The position numbers and the translations under genes were made by a program. A DNA stretch of 34,706 bases, taken from NCBI RefSeq assembly GCF_025460805.1, contig NZ_JAMXFJ010000042.1, positions 1 to 34,706 on the forward strand, in the 5' to 3' direction. A model generated the notes under the pieces. The model was not told the origin of the DNA, ran no database searches, and saw nothing but the letters and a program-made list of their open reading frames with translations. The DNA comes from Microvirga sesbaniae. Its GTDB lineage: Bacteria > Pseudomonadota > Alphaproteobacteria > Rhizobiales > Beijerinckiaceae. This document shows positions 24,463 to 31,597 of this stretch, in pieces; positions within the stretch are counted from its first letter, which is position 1; each line of letters starts with the position of its first letter.

Positions 24463-25080
24463 GTGACCCTATCCCGCCCAGCCGGAAGGCCGCGCAGTGA
24501 AGAGGCGAGGCGAGCCGTTCTTCGAGCTGCCTATGCCATCCTCGTCGAACAGGGCCTCACCGCCTTCTCGATCGATGCTGTCGCATTGAATGCCGGCGTC
24601 GCCCGGACCACGATCTATCGATGGTGGTCCAGCAAGGGCCTGTTGGCCGTCGAGAGCTTCATGGAGGTTGTGGCACCCCGGTTCAGCTTTTCGGCAACGG
24701 CATCGGCCGCCGACGATCTTCGCGCGCTGCTGCACTCGGTGGCGTCCGTCATGAACGGCGAGGCCGGACGGATCATCGCATCCATCCTGGCCGAGGCGCA
24801 GGGCGATCCCAACACCCACCAGGCCCTCCTCGACCACTACTCAAATCCCTTGAGACGCGCGAGCATCAAGCTTCTTCAGGCCGGCATCGACAGTGGCGAA
24901 TTCCGCGCGGATCTTGAACTTGAACCCGTTCTCGATGCCGCATTCGGTGCCCTTTATCTCCACCTGCTCCTGGGCTGGAGGCTTGACCGGGTCTGGGTCG
25001 ACCAAGTTGCGGACACGCTGCTGAACGGCTGTCGGCAGAAGCCTCCCCTCCAACCATTCGCATCGACGAACAACAGGTGA
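24463..25080 (+). CDS. TetR-family transcriptional regulator
   Basis: A 205-residue repressor type. The N-terminal HTH is classic: RPRSEEARRAVLRAAYAILV, then TAFSIDAVALNAGVARTTIY and RWWSSKGLLAVESF. The C-terminal ligand-binding part has the TetR_C-like block FRADLELEPVLDAAFGALYL then HLLLGWRLD. The start is a GTG at 24463 with GAAGG about 8 bp upstream. Its stop overlaps the beginning of the pdhA-like region (only 5 bp separate it from the pdhA ATG), so regulator and enzyme are co-transcribed. It probably controls its own operon. No palindromic operator stands out in the 275 bp upstream. Confidence 0.9.
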   Translation: MTLSRPAGRPRSEEARRAVLRAAYAILVEQGLTAFSIDAVALNAGVARTTIYRWWSSKGLLAVESFMEVVAPRFSFSATASAADDLRALLHSVASVMNGEAGRIIASILAEAQGDPNTHQALLDHYSNPLRRASIKLLQAGIDSGEFRADLELEPVLDAAFGALYLHLLLGWRLDRVWVDQVADTLLNGCRQKPPLQPFASTNNR

Positions 25081-25085
25081 CATCC

Positions 25086-26081
25086 ATGGATATCGAGGAC
25101 CGAGCGTCGAAGAAGTCGGGCTTGCGGGATGAGCTGCTTCGCCACTATCGCGACATGCTGCTCATCCGCCGCTTCGAGGAGAAGACCGGCCAGCTTTATG
25201 GTACCGGCGCGATCGCCGGCTTCTGCCATCTATACATCGGACAGGAGGCCATCGCGGTCGGCATGGTCGCCGCCGCCGGCCCGAATGATACCTTCATCAC
25301 CAGCTACCGGGACCACGGTTTCATGCTGGCGCTCGGCATGGACCCGAACCGTGTCATGGCGGAGCTGACCGGACGCCGTGACGGCTACTCTCATGGCAAA
25401 GGCGGATCGATGCACATGTTCGCCCGTGAGCGCAACTTCCTCGGCGGGCATGGCATTGTCGGCGCCCAGGTGCCGATCGGCGCCGGAGTCGCCTTTGCCC
25501 ACAAGTACAAGGACGACGGCAACATCTCGCTCACGTTCATGGGCGATGGCGCCGCCAACCAGGGGCAGGTCTACGAGACCTTCAACATGGCCGCGCTGTG
25601 GAAGCTGCCCTGTGTGTTCGTCATCGAGAACAACCAGTACGGTATGGGTACTTCGGTGTCGCGCCACGCCGCCGGACCCGGCCACTACTTGCGAGGCGAG
25701 GGCTACGGCATCCCGGGCAAGCGCGTCGACGGCATGGATATTCAGGCCGTGAAGGCTGCGGGGCTCGACGCGGCCGAGCATGCCCGCTCTGGCAAGGGTC
25801 CGATCCTGCTTGAGATGATGACCTACCGCTACCGCGGTCATTCTATGTCAGACCCGGGCAAGTACCGCACGCGCGAGGAAGTCGACCAGATGCGGCATCG
25901 ACGAGATCCGATCGATCATGTCGGCAAGTTCCTGGTGGACCGATACGGCCTGACGAAGGATGTGCTCAAGGCCGAAGAAGAGGACGTGCGCAAAATCGTC
26001 AATGCAGCGGCGGAGTTTTCGCTAGAGAACCCGGAGCCCGACGCGTCGGAGCTTTGGACGGACGTTTACAAGGTCAGCTGA
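25086..26081 (+). CDS. pdhA: Pyruvate dehydrogenase E1 component alpha subunit (orphan)
   Basis: A 331-residue ThDP-dependent E1 alpha. Hallmarks are YRDMLLIRRFEEKTGQLYGT, GFCHLYIGQEAIAVGM, TSYRDHGFMLALGMDP, the phosphorylation-loop region GYSHGKGGSMHMF, and the ThDP/Mg motif GDGAANQGQVYETFNMAALW with IENNQYGMGT, then YRYRGHSMSDPGKYRT. The ATG at 25086 has AGGTGA 6 bp upstream; a GTG at 25077 is in frame but overlaps that ribosome site. E1 alpha works with an E1 beta (pdhB) and E2, which would normally follow. Here no pdhB follows; IS21-like ends begin 60 bp downstream, so the rest of the operon may have been lost. A related 2-oxoacid or acetoin dehydrogenase alpha subunit is an alternative, but the sequence is closest to PdhA. 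Confidence 0.92.
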   Translation: MDIEDRASKKSGLRDELLRHYRDMLLIRRFEEKTGQLYGTGAIAGFCHLYIGQEAIAVGMVAAAGPNDTFITSYRDHGFMLALGMDPNRVMAELTGRRDGYSHGKGGSMHMFARERNFLGGHGIVGAQVPIGAGVAFAHKYKDDGNISLTFMGDGAANQGQVYETFNMAALWKLPCVFVIENNQYGMGTSVSRHAAGPGHYLRGEGYGIPGKRVDGMDIQAVKAAGLDAAEHARSGKGPILLEMMTYRYRGHSMSDPGKYRTREEVDQMRHRRDPIDHVGKFLVDRYGLTKDVLKAEEEDVRKIVNAAAEFSLENPEPDASELWTDVYKVS

Positions 26082-26140
26082 AGAGGCCGGAGCAGAACCG
26101 GCGGTCACCAGTACACCGACAACTCATTCCCCACATCCGC

Positions 26141-26400
26141 TGTCAATTTTGCACCTCATGATAGGACTGGGCGATTTGGATGCCGATTTGTGCACTTCAC
26201 GTGAGACTGGAAGCCTTCTCAGTCTCACATGAAGTGCACATAGGAGCAGGGCTCCTTAGTTGCCTGCGGCGTGCCATGTCCCGCATCTCCTCTCGGGAGT
26301 TGCCTCCGGCCAGGGGAGCCTGCCAGGCCCTCGATGTGAGTTTCGCCACGCGTCGTCAGGTCGCATGCACGCGGTTGGGCAGTCTCACATGAACTGCAAA
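26141..26400. repeat. IS21-like terminal repeats with a near-perfect 20-bp hairpin
   Basis: A 20-bp inverted repeat with 19 matches (26189-26208, TGTGCACTTCACGTGAGACT; 26221-26240, AGTCTCACATGAAGTGCACA) flanks a 12-base loop. A third copy in the second orientation lies at 26381-26400 (18 of 20 matches). Upstream, TGTCAATTTTGCACCTCATG at 26141 looks like the terminal TGT of an IS21-type element. Such elements carry several internal repeats at each end for transposase binding. No istA or istB gene lies between, so this appears to be two ends brought together by deletion, or a MITE-like derivative. Confidence 0.55.
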
Positions 26401-26497
26401 TGGTTTCAAATGCAACACCGCCTTTTATCCCATTCAGCCGTCCGACTCGATAGACCGGCATGCTACTGTCGCAGTCACTCCGAAGTGGAGGCGATAA

Positions 26498-26668
26498 ATG
26501 CACTTAGCGCACGTAGAGCGTTTCGTCGTTTTCCAGGCGCAGAATGAGTGGTTGGTCACATGCAGAGATCGGACACAGATCACCTTTTCCACGCGGGAGG
26601 AAGCTGAGACCTCGGCCTTGAATGCCGCAGACGCCTTGCCACTCAAGAACATTCTGTTTCCATTCTGA
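26498..26668 (+). CDS. 56-residue hypothetical protein (DUF2188-like architecture)
   Basis: A short gene with a strong ribosome site (GGAGG, 7 bp before ATG) and clean stop. The protein is MHLAHVERFVVFQAQNEWLV, then TCRDRTQITFSTREEAETSA and LNAADALP. The layout (a beta pair with a conserved W, an FxTxEEA turn and an amphipathic helix) resembles DUF2188-type small proteins of rhizobia, but I cannot confirm membership. It is isolated, with no operon partner. The function is unknown. Confidence 0.6.
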   Translation: MHLAHVERFVVFQAQNEWLVTCRDRTQITFSTREEAETSALNAADALPLKNILFPF

Positions 26669-26994
26669 TTAGGCCAGATGCGCCCGACACTGATACCCAG
26701 CATACGAAGGTGCTGATGGGACATACTCCTCAATTCAAGCCAAGCTAACGGTCCTACCCGCACCTTTCCAGGCGTTATAGGCCAGGAGCCGCTGCAACGG
26801 AGGACAAGAAGAACAGTCGTCTACCTGGCACTGCGAATGGCAAGAGCTTGATCAAGACCGCACAGGCCGCTCAGGTCAGAGAGCATGTTTGTGGCATCCT
26901 CGCCTGACTCAAGTCTCATGCTCCACAATCTTCGGGCAAGACCAAGTAATCCCCGAAGAGATCGGAGGCGCGAGGCTCTCGAATGTGATCTTTA
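26669..26994. other. Gap with no supportable gene
   Basis: About 325 bp without a supportable gene. It lies downstream of both the 56-residue gene and the leftward DUF6894 gene, so any terminators for these would be here; no strong stem with a T-run was seen. Confidence 0.4.
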
Positions 26995-27249
26995 TCAGTG
27001 GATAGTCTTGTCAAGAGGAAGCGAGCAAAGAAGCGTTCCGTTGGAGGATACGATGTTGAGCCGCCAACCAACCCAGTCATCAAACACGCTATTGAACTCC
27101 CGGCGCAATTCGCTGATGGCCTTCTCTGCTTCAGTTTTTGCCGTCTTCAGATCAGAGACCTCAACGCCTGTGTCATCCAGAATGGCCTCGTCGCCGTTCA
27201 CGAGGTGAAAGAAACAGCGCATGTTCGCCCCCGGCATCTGGTGGTTCAT
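26995..27249 (-). CDS. DUF6894-family small protein
   Basis: An 84-residue protein with the DUF6894 pattern: MRCFFHLVNGDEAILDDTGV, then EVSDLKTAKTEAEKAISELR and DWVGWRLNIVSSNGTLLCSL (family form MxRYFFHxxDGxxxxxDxxGxElxdlxxArxeA, then W..W.l.v.d..G..L..l). The ATG at 27249 overlaps the stop of the upstream 140-residue gene (ATGA), so coupled translation from there is likely; an internal Met at residue 10 is where most relatives begin. DUF6894 proteins are abundant in Hyphomicrobiales, with no established function. Confidence 0.75.
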   Translation of the reverse strand: MNHQMPGANMRCFFHLVNGDEAILDDTGVEVSDLKTAKTEAEKAISELRREFNSVFDDWVGWRLNIVSSNGTLLCSLPLDKTIH

Positions 27250-27668
27250 TTCCCTTGGTCGCGTACAACCTTCAAAGGAAAGCTGTCGAGAGCCACCCAG
27301 CCAACATCAGGATGGGGGCACGGCACCAGATAGGCCCGACCATCCTCCAGCTTCTCAACTCGGCACCGGAGTGCCCTCTGATCACCTGGAGGGCGGTATA
27401 CAACGATGGAGCCAATCTCGATCTGATCGCCCGAGCCTGCCCCTCCCTGATGATCCAAGATGTGAGTGTCAGAGGGTACGCTCTGATGTGCGTCCGGCTC
27501 CTTACTTGCCCTGAAGCGATCGAGGGCCGCGATCGCGACACGGGCGCGGTCTCGATAACGGTCGCTCACGACCCGCAAGAGGAGGTCACGGCTGCGTCCG
27601 GGATACCAGGAGGCTCCGCCGACTTTGGCGAGGTCATTCGCAACCGCTTCGATTTCTTCCTCAGTCAT
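27246..27668 (-). CDS. 140-residue hypothetical protein
   Basis: The start MTEEEIEAVANDLAKVGGAS then WYPGRSRDLLLRVVSDRYRD and RARVAIAALDRFRA is of a kind common in rhizobial hypothetical proteins. The C-terminal half (QIEIGSIVVYRPPGDQRALR then CRVEKLEDGRAYLVPC) looks like a small beta-barrel domain. GAGG lies about 11 bp before the ATG. It forms a two-gene unit with the DUF6894 gene through a 4-base overlap. The function is unknown. Confidence 0.65.
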   Translation of the reverse strand: MTEEEIEAVANDLAKVGGASWYPGRSRDLLLRVVSDRYRDRARVAIAALDRFRASKEPDAHQSVPSDTHILDHQGGAGSGDQIEIGSIVVYRPPGDQRALRCRVEKLEDGRAYLVPCPHPDVGWVALDSFPLKVVRDQGK

Positions 27669-27862
27669 GTCTTGCCAACCTCTGCCTTCAGATATCGGGG
27701 TAACCCGAAGAATGTAGAAGAGTAACGCCTAGCTTCAGAAAAGAAGCAGAATGGCTTAGCCGAAGTCAGGACCTTTTGTGCGGGGACCCTCTCAGGACCA
27801 GTGCAAGATCTGTTCCAGATTATTTGCTCATATGGCCGTCATTCCGGCACGTCAGCAGCGGC

Positions 27863-28240
27863 TTACGCTCCCTGATTTCGCGTGACAGGTGCAATGGAGA
27901 CGCTCTGGGCAATGTCCCACACGAAGCTGGCCAGTTCGCGCGCAATCGCGGTGGCTACCTTGAGCAACGGCTTGCCGGCGGCCATCAGGCGCCGGAGGCG
28001 TTGGCACAACCGAACCTGCGCCCGCCAGGCTACCGCTCGGATCTCGTCCGGCAACCCTCCCACCCGGGCGCGATAGCAGACCGCCTCGCGCGCCGGCAAG
28101 CGGTAGGACCAGCCCGCCTCGATCAGCATCGTGCGGGCATGCCCGTTGCCGCTCCTGGTAAGCCCACCCCGCCGCCGGCGGGTGCTGCTCGACCGTTCCG
28201 ATGGCACCAGCCCAAGCCAGCTCATCAGCTGCTTCGGTCA
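27863..28240 (-). pseudogene. IS110-family transposase C-terminal remnant
   Basis: The minus-strand frame reads MSWLGLVPSERSSSTRRRRG, then GLTRSGNGHARTMLIEAGWS, AVAWRAQVRLCQRLRRLMAA and TAIARELASFVWDIA. This is the Tnp domain of IS110 transposases with the catalytic Ser (LVPSERSS). The N-terminal RuvC half is missing, and a Tn3 remnant on the opposite strand starts immediately beside it. It is related to the copy at 5535-6644 but clearly a different element. Confidence 0.85.
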
Positions 28241-28887
28241 GATTGTACGGGAAGGCGATGTGACGCGCGCGTGGTTGATTGCCGGCTTCGGCGCTCGCAC
28301 GAGACGAGTCACCCTTGTGGCCCAAGCCGTTACGCTCGAGCAGACGCTGACGGACGCGGCGATCACGATGCTCAACAAGCTGATCGGCCACTTCTTCTAC
28401 GCGCGTGCCCACATGCGGCGCAGGAAACGGTATGTTGAGGCCCACCAAGATACGACCAAGGTGCTGTGTCTCTTCCGGACAAACCTGCTTCATCTGGCGG
28501 CCTCGATTAAGACACGATCGGGGCATCATCGGCAACCCTCAAGCGGCTGGCAGCCTCTCGCAATCCCAGCCAGCTCGCCCGCGCCCTCCGCGAGCTCGGA
28601 CGCCTCGAGCGCACGCTGTTCATGATCGAGTGGTATTCCGACTCTGCGCTGCGGCGGCGTTGTCAGGCTGGTCTCCACAAGGGCGACGCGACCCACAAGA
28701 TGAAACGGGCCGCGGACCTTCCCCGCCGCCAAGCACGGACGATCCAGTCTAATGTTCTCAAACACGTGTCGCCTCTGAGTTGAGAGCACATCAATCTCAC
28801 CGGCACCTACGCATGGGGCGAGCAGCCTGTGCTTGTAGACGGCTTTCGACCCTTGCGACTACCCAAGCCCTTGGCTCGCGCCGCATA
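28240..28887 (+). pseudogene. Tn3-family transposase C-terminal remnant
   Basis: Plus-strand blocks in different frames: LTDAAITMLNKLIGHFFYAR with AHMRRRKRYVEAHQDTTKVL (28344-28460), then ALRELGRLERTLFMIEWYSD with ALRRRCQAGLHKGDATHKMK (28584-28710), and after a stop EHINLTGTYAW with VDGFRPLRLP (about 28785-28865). The last matches the invariant HLSPLGWEHINLTGDYxW end of Tn3 transposases, with LGW changed to LS-stop. About 150 residues between blocks are deleted. No resolvase or 38-bp end was found. Confidence 0.8.
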
Positions 28888-29075
28888 GCCCAACGGCAGA
28901 GCCGATCGTCAGGTTCGCTGTTCGTTCTACCTTAGCGCACAAACAGGCATAGATCTTGCGCTGCCCTCAACGTGGGGAGAGCTACTGATGAGCGGTCTCT
29001 TTCCTCTCAATTCATGTTCGCAGCGGAAAACGCACGCTGATCGAACCCACTAACGAAACAGTGAGATAGACGGGC

Positions 29076-30404
29076 ATGGGACCAAAGGTCGATTCAGGTA
29101 CATACGATAACGCAATTCCGGCTCAGGCTGATGTCGTAGTCATCGGTGGGGGCATCGTCGGAACAAATACGGCCTTGTTCCTAGCCCGGAAAAACATCTC
29201 GGTCGTGTTGTGCGAAAAGGGGCACATCGCAGGTGAGCAGTCGAGCCGCAACTGGGGCTGGGTCCGCAAGCAGGGCAGGGATTCCCGAGAGATCCCTCTC
29301 ATCATCGAAAGCATGCGCCTGTGGACGGGAATGAACGAACTTGTTGGAGCTGAAACTGGCTTCCGCACAACGGGGATCCTCTATGTCTGCGACACCGACG
29401 AAGATGCTGCCAAAAGAGAAGCTTGGTTGGAACTGGTACGTCCCTATCAGCTGGATACCCGCCTCATTGGCTCCGAGGAACTCAGCAGCCTGATGCCTGG
29501 CGCAAACAGGCGCTTCAAAGGAGCGCTTTATACAGCATCCGACGGGCGCGCTGAGCCGCAGAAAGCGGCGCCAGCCATCGCCCAAGCCGCGCGGCGTGAT
29601 GGCGCGACAATCCTGACCCAATGCGCAGTGCGGGGCGTCGAGACCACGGCCGGCCGAGTCACCCGTGTCGTTACAGAGAAGGGGCCAATCACATGCAATG
29701 CTGTCGTCCTTGCAGGTGGGGCCTGGTCCCGATTGTTTTGCCATGATCTTGGAATTAGACTGCCACAATTGAAGGTCTGCTCATCTGTCCTGCGCACCGA
29801 AGCCCTGGAGGGCGGCCCAATAAGCGCTGCTAGGCTTCCGAAAGTTGCCTACCGCAAGCGCCTGGACGGCGGGTACACAATTGCGAGCGTAAATGCTAAT
29901 ATCGCCGATATCGTCCCAGATACGTTCGCTTTCTTTAGGGACTTCCTTCCAACATTGCGGATGGAGTGGAAATCGCTCCAGCTGAGGCTCGGCCGTCGCT
30001 TCTATGACGAGTGGTCAATGGCGGAGAAGAAGCCCATCGACCAAATCTCACGCTACGAGCAGGCGCGCGTGCTCGATCCCGAGCCAGAGGCTACCCTCAA
30101 CGATCAAGCTCTCGCAGCGATGAAAGCCGTGTTCCCAGTGTTTGAAAAGGCGAGGGTTGCCCAGCAATGGGCAGGCATGATCGATGTGACGCCTGATGCC
30201 GTACCGGTGATTTCTCAAGTCGACGGGATTTCGGACTTCGTGATCGCCACTGGATTTTCCGGGCATGGGTTTGGGATCGGTCCTGGAGCCGGTCAGCTTG
30301 CCGCCGATCTCGTCACCGGAGATCCGCCGATTGTGGACCCCACGCCGTTTCGCTTTTCGCGGTTCACGGATGGATCTCGCCCGCGGCCCGAAGTGGCAGT
30401 GTGA
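29076..30404 (+). CDS. FAD-dependent amino-acid oxidoreductase (DadA-like)
   Basis: A 442-residue DAO-family flavoprotein. The N-terminal dinucleotide fold is DVVVIGGGIVGTNTALFLAR (about 19-38), then VVLCEKGHIAGEQSSRNWGW with VRKQGRD, a signature of the D-amino-acid dehydrogenase-like group. The second FAD contact is VVLAGGAWSRLF. The C-terminal FAD block is WAGMIDVTPDAVPVISQVDG, then ATGFSGHGFGIGPGAGQLAA. Such enzymes oxidise D-amino acids, sarcosine-like amines or opine-like compounds, passing electrons to the membrane chain or oxygen. The ribosome site is weak (GTGAGAT). A Tat-exported protein begins 130 bp downstream on the same strand, so a catabolic operon with an uptake protein is likely. 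Opine or rhizopine use would fit a symbiosis plasmid but is not shown. Confidence 0.88.
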   Translation: MGPKVDSGTYDNAIPAQADVVVIGGGIVGTNTALFLARKNISVVLCEKGHIAGEQSSRNWGWVRKQGRDSREIPLIIESMRLWTGMNELVGAETGFRTTGILYVCDTDEDAAKREAWLELVRPYQLDTRLIGSEELSSLMPGANRRFKGALYTASDGRAEPQKAAPAIAQAARRDGATILTQCAVRGVETTAGRVTRVVTEKGPITCNAVVLAGGAWSRLFCHDLGIRLPQLKVCSSVLRTEALEGGPISAARLPKVAYRKRLDGGYTIASVNANIADIVPDTFAFFRDFLPTLRMEWKSLQLRLGRRFYDEWSMAEKKPIDQISRYEQARVLDPEPEATLNDQALAAMKAVFPVFEKARVAQQWAGMIDVTPDAVPVISQVDGISDFVIATGFSGHGFGIGPGAGQLAADLVTGDPPIVDPTPFRFSRFTDGSRPRPEVAV

Positions 30405-30533
30405 ACAAACATGCCTATGAAGCGATCCGGATCAACCAGCAAACATAGCGTTGTATCACCCAGGCAGCGGCGATGATCCGGTGTAGATCCGAAGATCGGA
30501 ACTGGGGTTGCGAGCAAAACAGGAGGAAGCCAG

Positions 30534-30896
30534 ATGAGTGACTGCATGAAACGGCCATATCATCATCTACAAGCAAGCGATGTTGCCGATATGGGGAGAC
30601 GCTCGGGAATAAGCCGGCGCGACCTACTCCACCTTGGCCTCGTAGCTGGAGCGGCGACTCTGGTCAAGCCGAGCAGGGCACCGGCGGCATCGTCATGTCT
30701 GGATAGCGCCCGTTTGGCAATGTGTGGAATCAAGCCGAAGTGCGACGAGTGGTGGGTGATCGGTCCGTGGTCGGTCAGGAGTTGCCAGGGCGGGGCTGGT
30801 CAGGGATGCACAGCTCCCGCAGTCGCGCATCCGGCGAGCTCATCAGAAGCTCTTTGGGCATGCGATAGCCCAAGCAGTTGCGTGCGGCTTCATTGA
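30534..30896 (+). pseudogene. Tat-exported protein, truncated after the signal peptide
   Basis: A strong ribosome site (AGGAGGAAG, 5 bp before ATG) starts a frame with a twin-arginine signal: SGISRRDLLHLGLVAGAATL then VKPSRAPAAS (about residues 24-53). From about residue 70 (30740-30760) the frame runs into antisense IS30 sequence and ends at 30896 with no sensible fold. The native gene was therefore cut by mobile-element insertion or deletion. Given the upstream oxidoreductase it was probably a periplasmic solute-binding protein, but too little remains to say. Confidence 0.6.
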
Positions 30897-30965
30897 GCCG
30901 ATCACAGATCCCAAGCAAGACCTCCTCGGGCAAAGCAGCAATGTCCGTGTCCTGCGACAAAAGAT
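30775..30965 (-). pseudogene. IS30-family transposase C-terminal scrap
   Basis: The minus-strand frame LLSQDTDIAALPEEVLLGIC then DRLNEAARNCLGYRMPKELL resembles the C-terminus of IS30 transposases (KDTDIAALPxxxLxxICDRLNxRPRKCLGYRTPxE). Only about 60 residues remain. It is joined directly to an IS66-type fragment on one side and to the truncated Tat gene on the other. Confidence 0.65.
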
Positions 30966-31349
30966 GGCGTCGACACCCCGGTCCACAATCACACGCCTCC
31001 CGTTCGCGCTCATGACTTCCATGCGACCGTGGTCGGGTGTGAGAGGCTGCACAGGTGCAGCCGATGCAGGCTGCGCGACTGCACCACGAGACGCGGGAAC
31101 GATCAGTTCCGGAACAAAGCCGTCGGTCGAACGGCTGACGAGCCTTCCTTCCCGCGCGGCCCTGCGCCACCCGTTCAACTGCCAGCGCGTGATCCCATGG
31201 CGCTGCACCGTTGCGGTGACCTGGCGCAGGCCGCTATAGCTTTCCGCCACAATCGCCAGCTTCGCCTCATCAGTGAACCGCCGCCGGCGACCGCTCTCGA
31301 CGATCTCCATCCTGCTGACGCGCCCCGGGCGAGCATCCATCATGTCCAT
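30966..31349 (-). pseudogene. IS66-family TnpA (accessory protein), 3' truncated
   Basis: The frame from the ATG at 31349 reads GRRRRFTDEAKLAIVAESYS, then ATVQRHGITRWQLNGWRRAA and REGRL (HTH of IS66 TnpA), and later FVPELIVPA and GRMEVMSANGRRVIVDRGVD. The last is the conserved C-terminal block. After VDRGVDA the sequence switches to IS30-derived DNA, so the final residues, and tnpB and tnpC, are missing. Confidence 0.85.
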
Positions 31350-31360
31350 GGCTAAAGCAC

Positions 31361-31389
31361 TGTCTATACTGACGTCTATATAGACAGAC
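31361..31389. promoter_or_regulatory. Inverted repeats around GTCTATATAGAC
   Basis: A perfect 12-bp palindrome GTCTATATAGAC (31374-31385) is preceded by a further half-site TGTCTATA (31361-31368) and followed by AGACC. It lies just upstream of the IS66 tnpA remnant (leftward), in an AT-rich patch. It may be part of the element's end and tnpA promoter, or a regulator site on the downstream side of nodE. No regulator is assigned. Confidence 0.4.
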
Positions 31390-31597
31390 CATCTACAGTC
31401 TCACTCACTAGCGCAATGCGTCCTTCCTCAGATGCGTACTTCTACAGAAACTGCAGAAGCGTTCATCGGGAAGGACTAGGCATGAATCATCGACCGGAAC
31501 ACTCTCATGTGAGGCAATCGGGGGCCCTCCACCCCATCAGAGCCGGCGACACTATGCGGTCAATTAACTCCCAGACGGTGAACCGACTGTCTCCCGA

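Noticed and set aside
26185..26245. CRISPR-like repeat
   Set aside because: The copies are inverted and unevenly spaced with only three units; they fit transposon ends, and no cas gene is present.
28885..28930. tRNA-like stretch TAGCCCAACGGCAGAGC resembling a D-arm
   Set aside because: No matching acceptor stem, anticodon arm or T-arm could be drawn around it.
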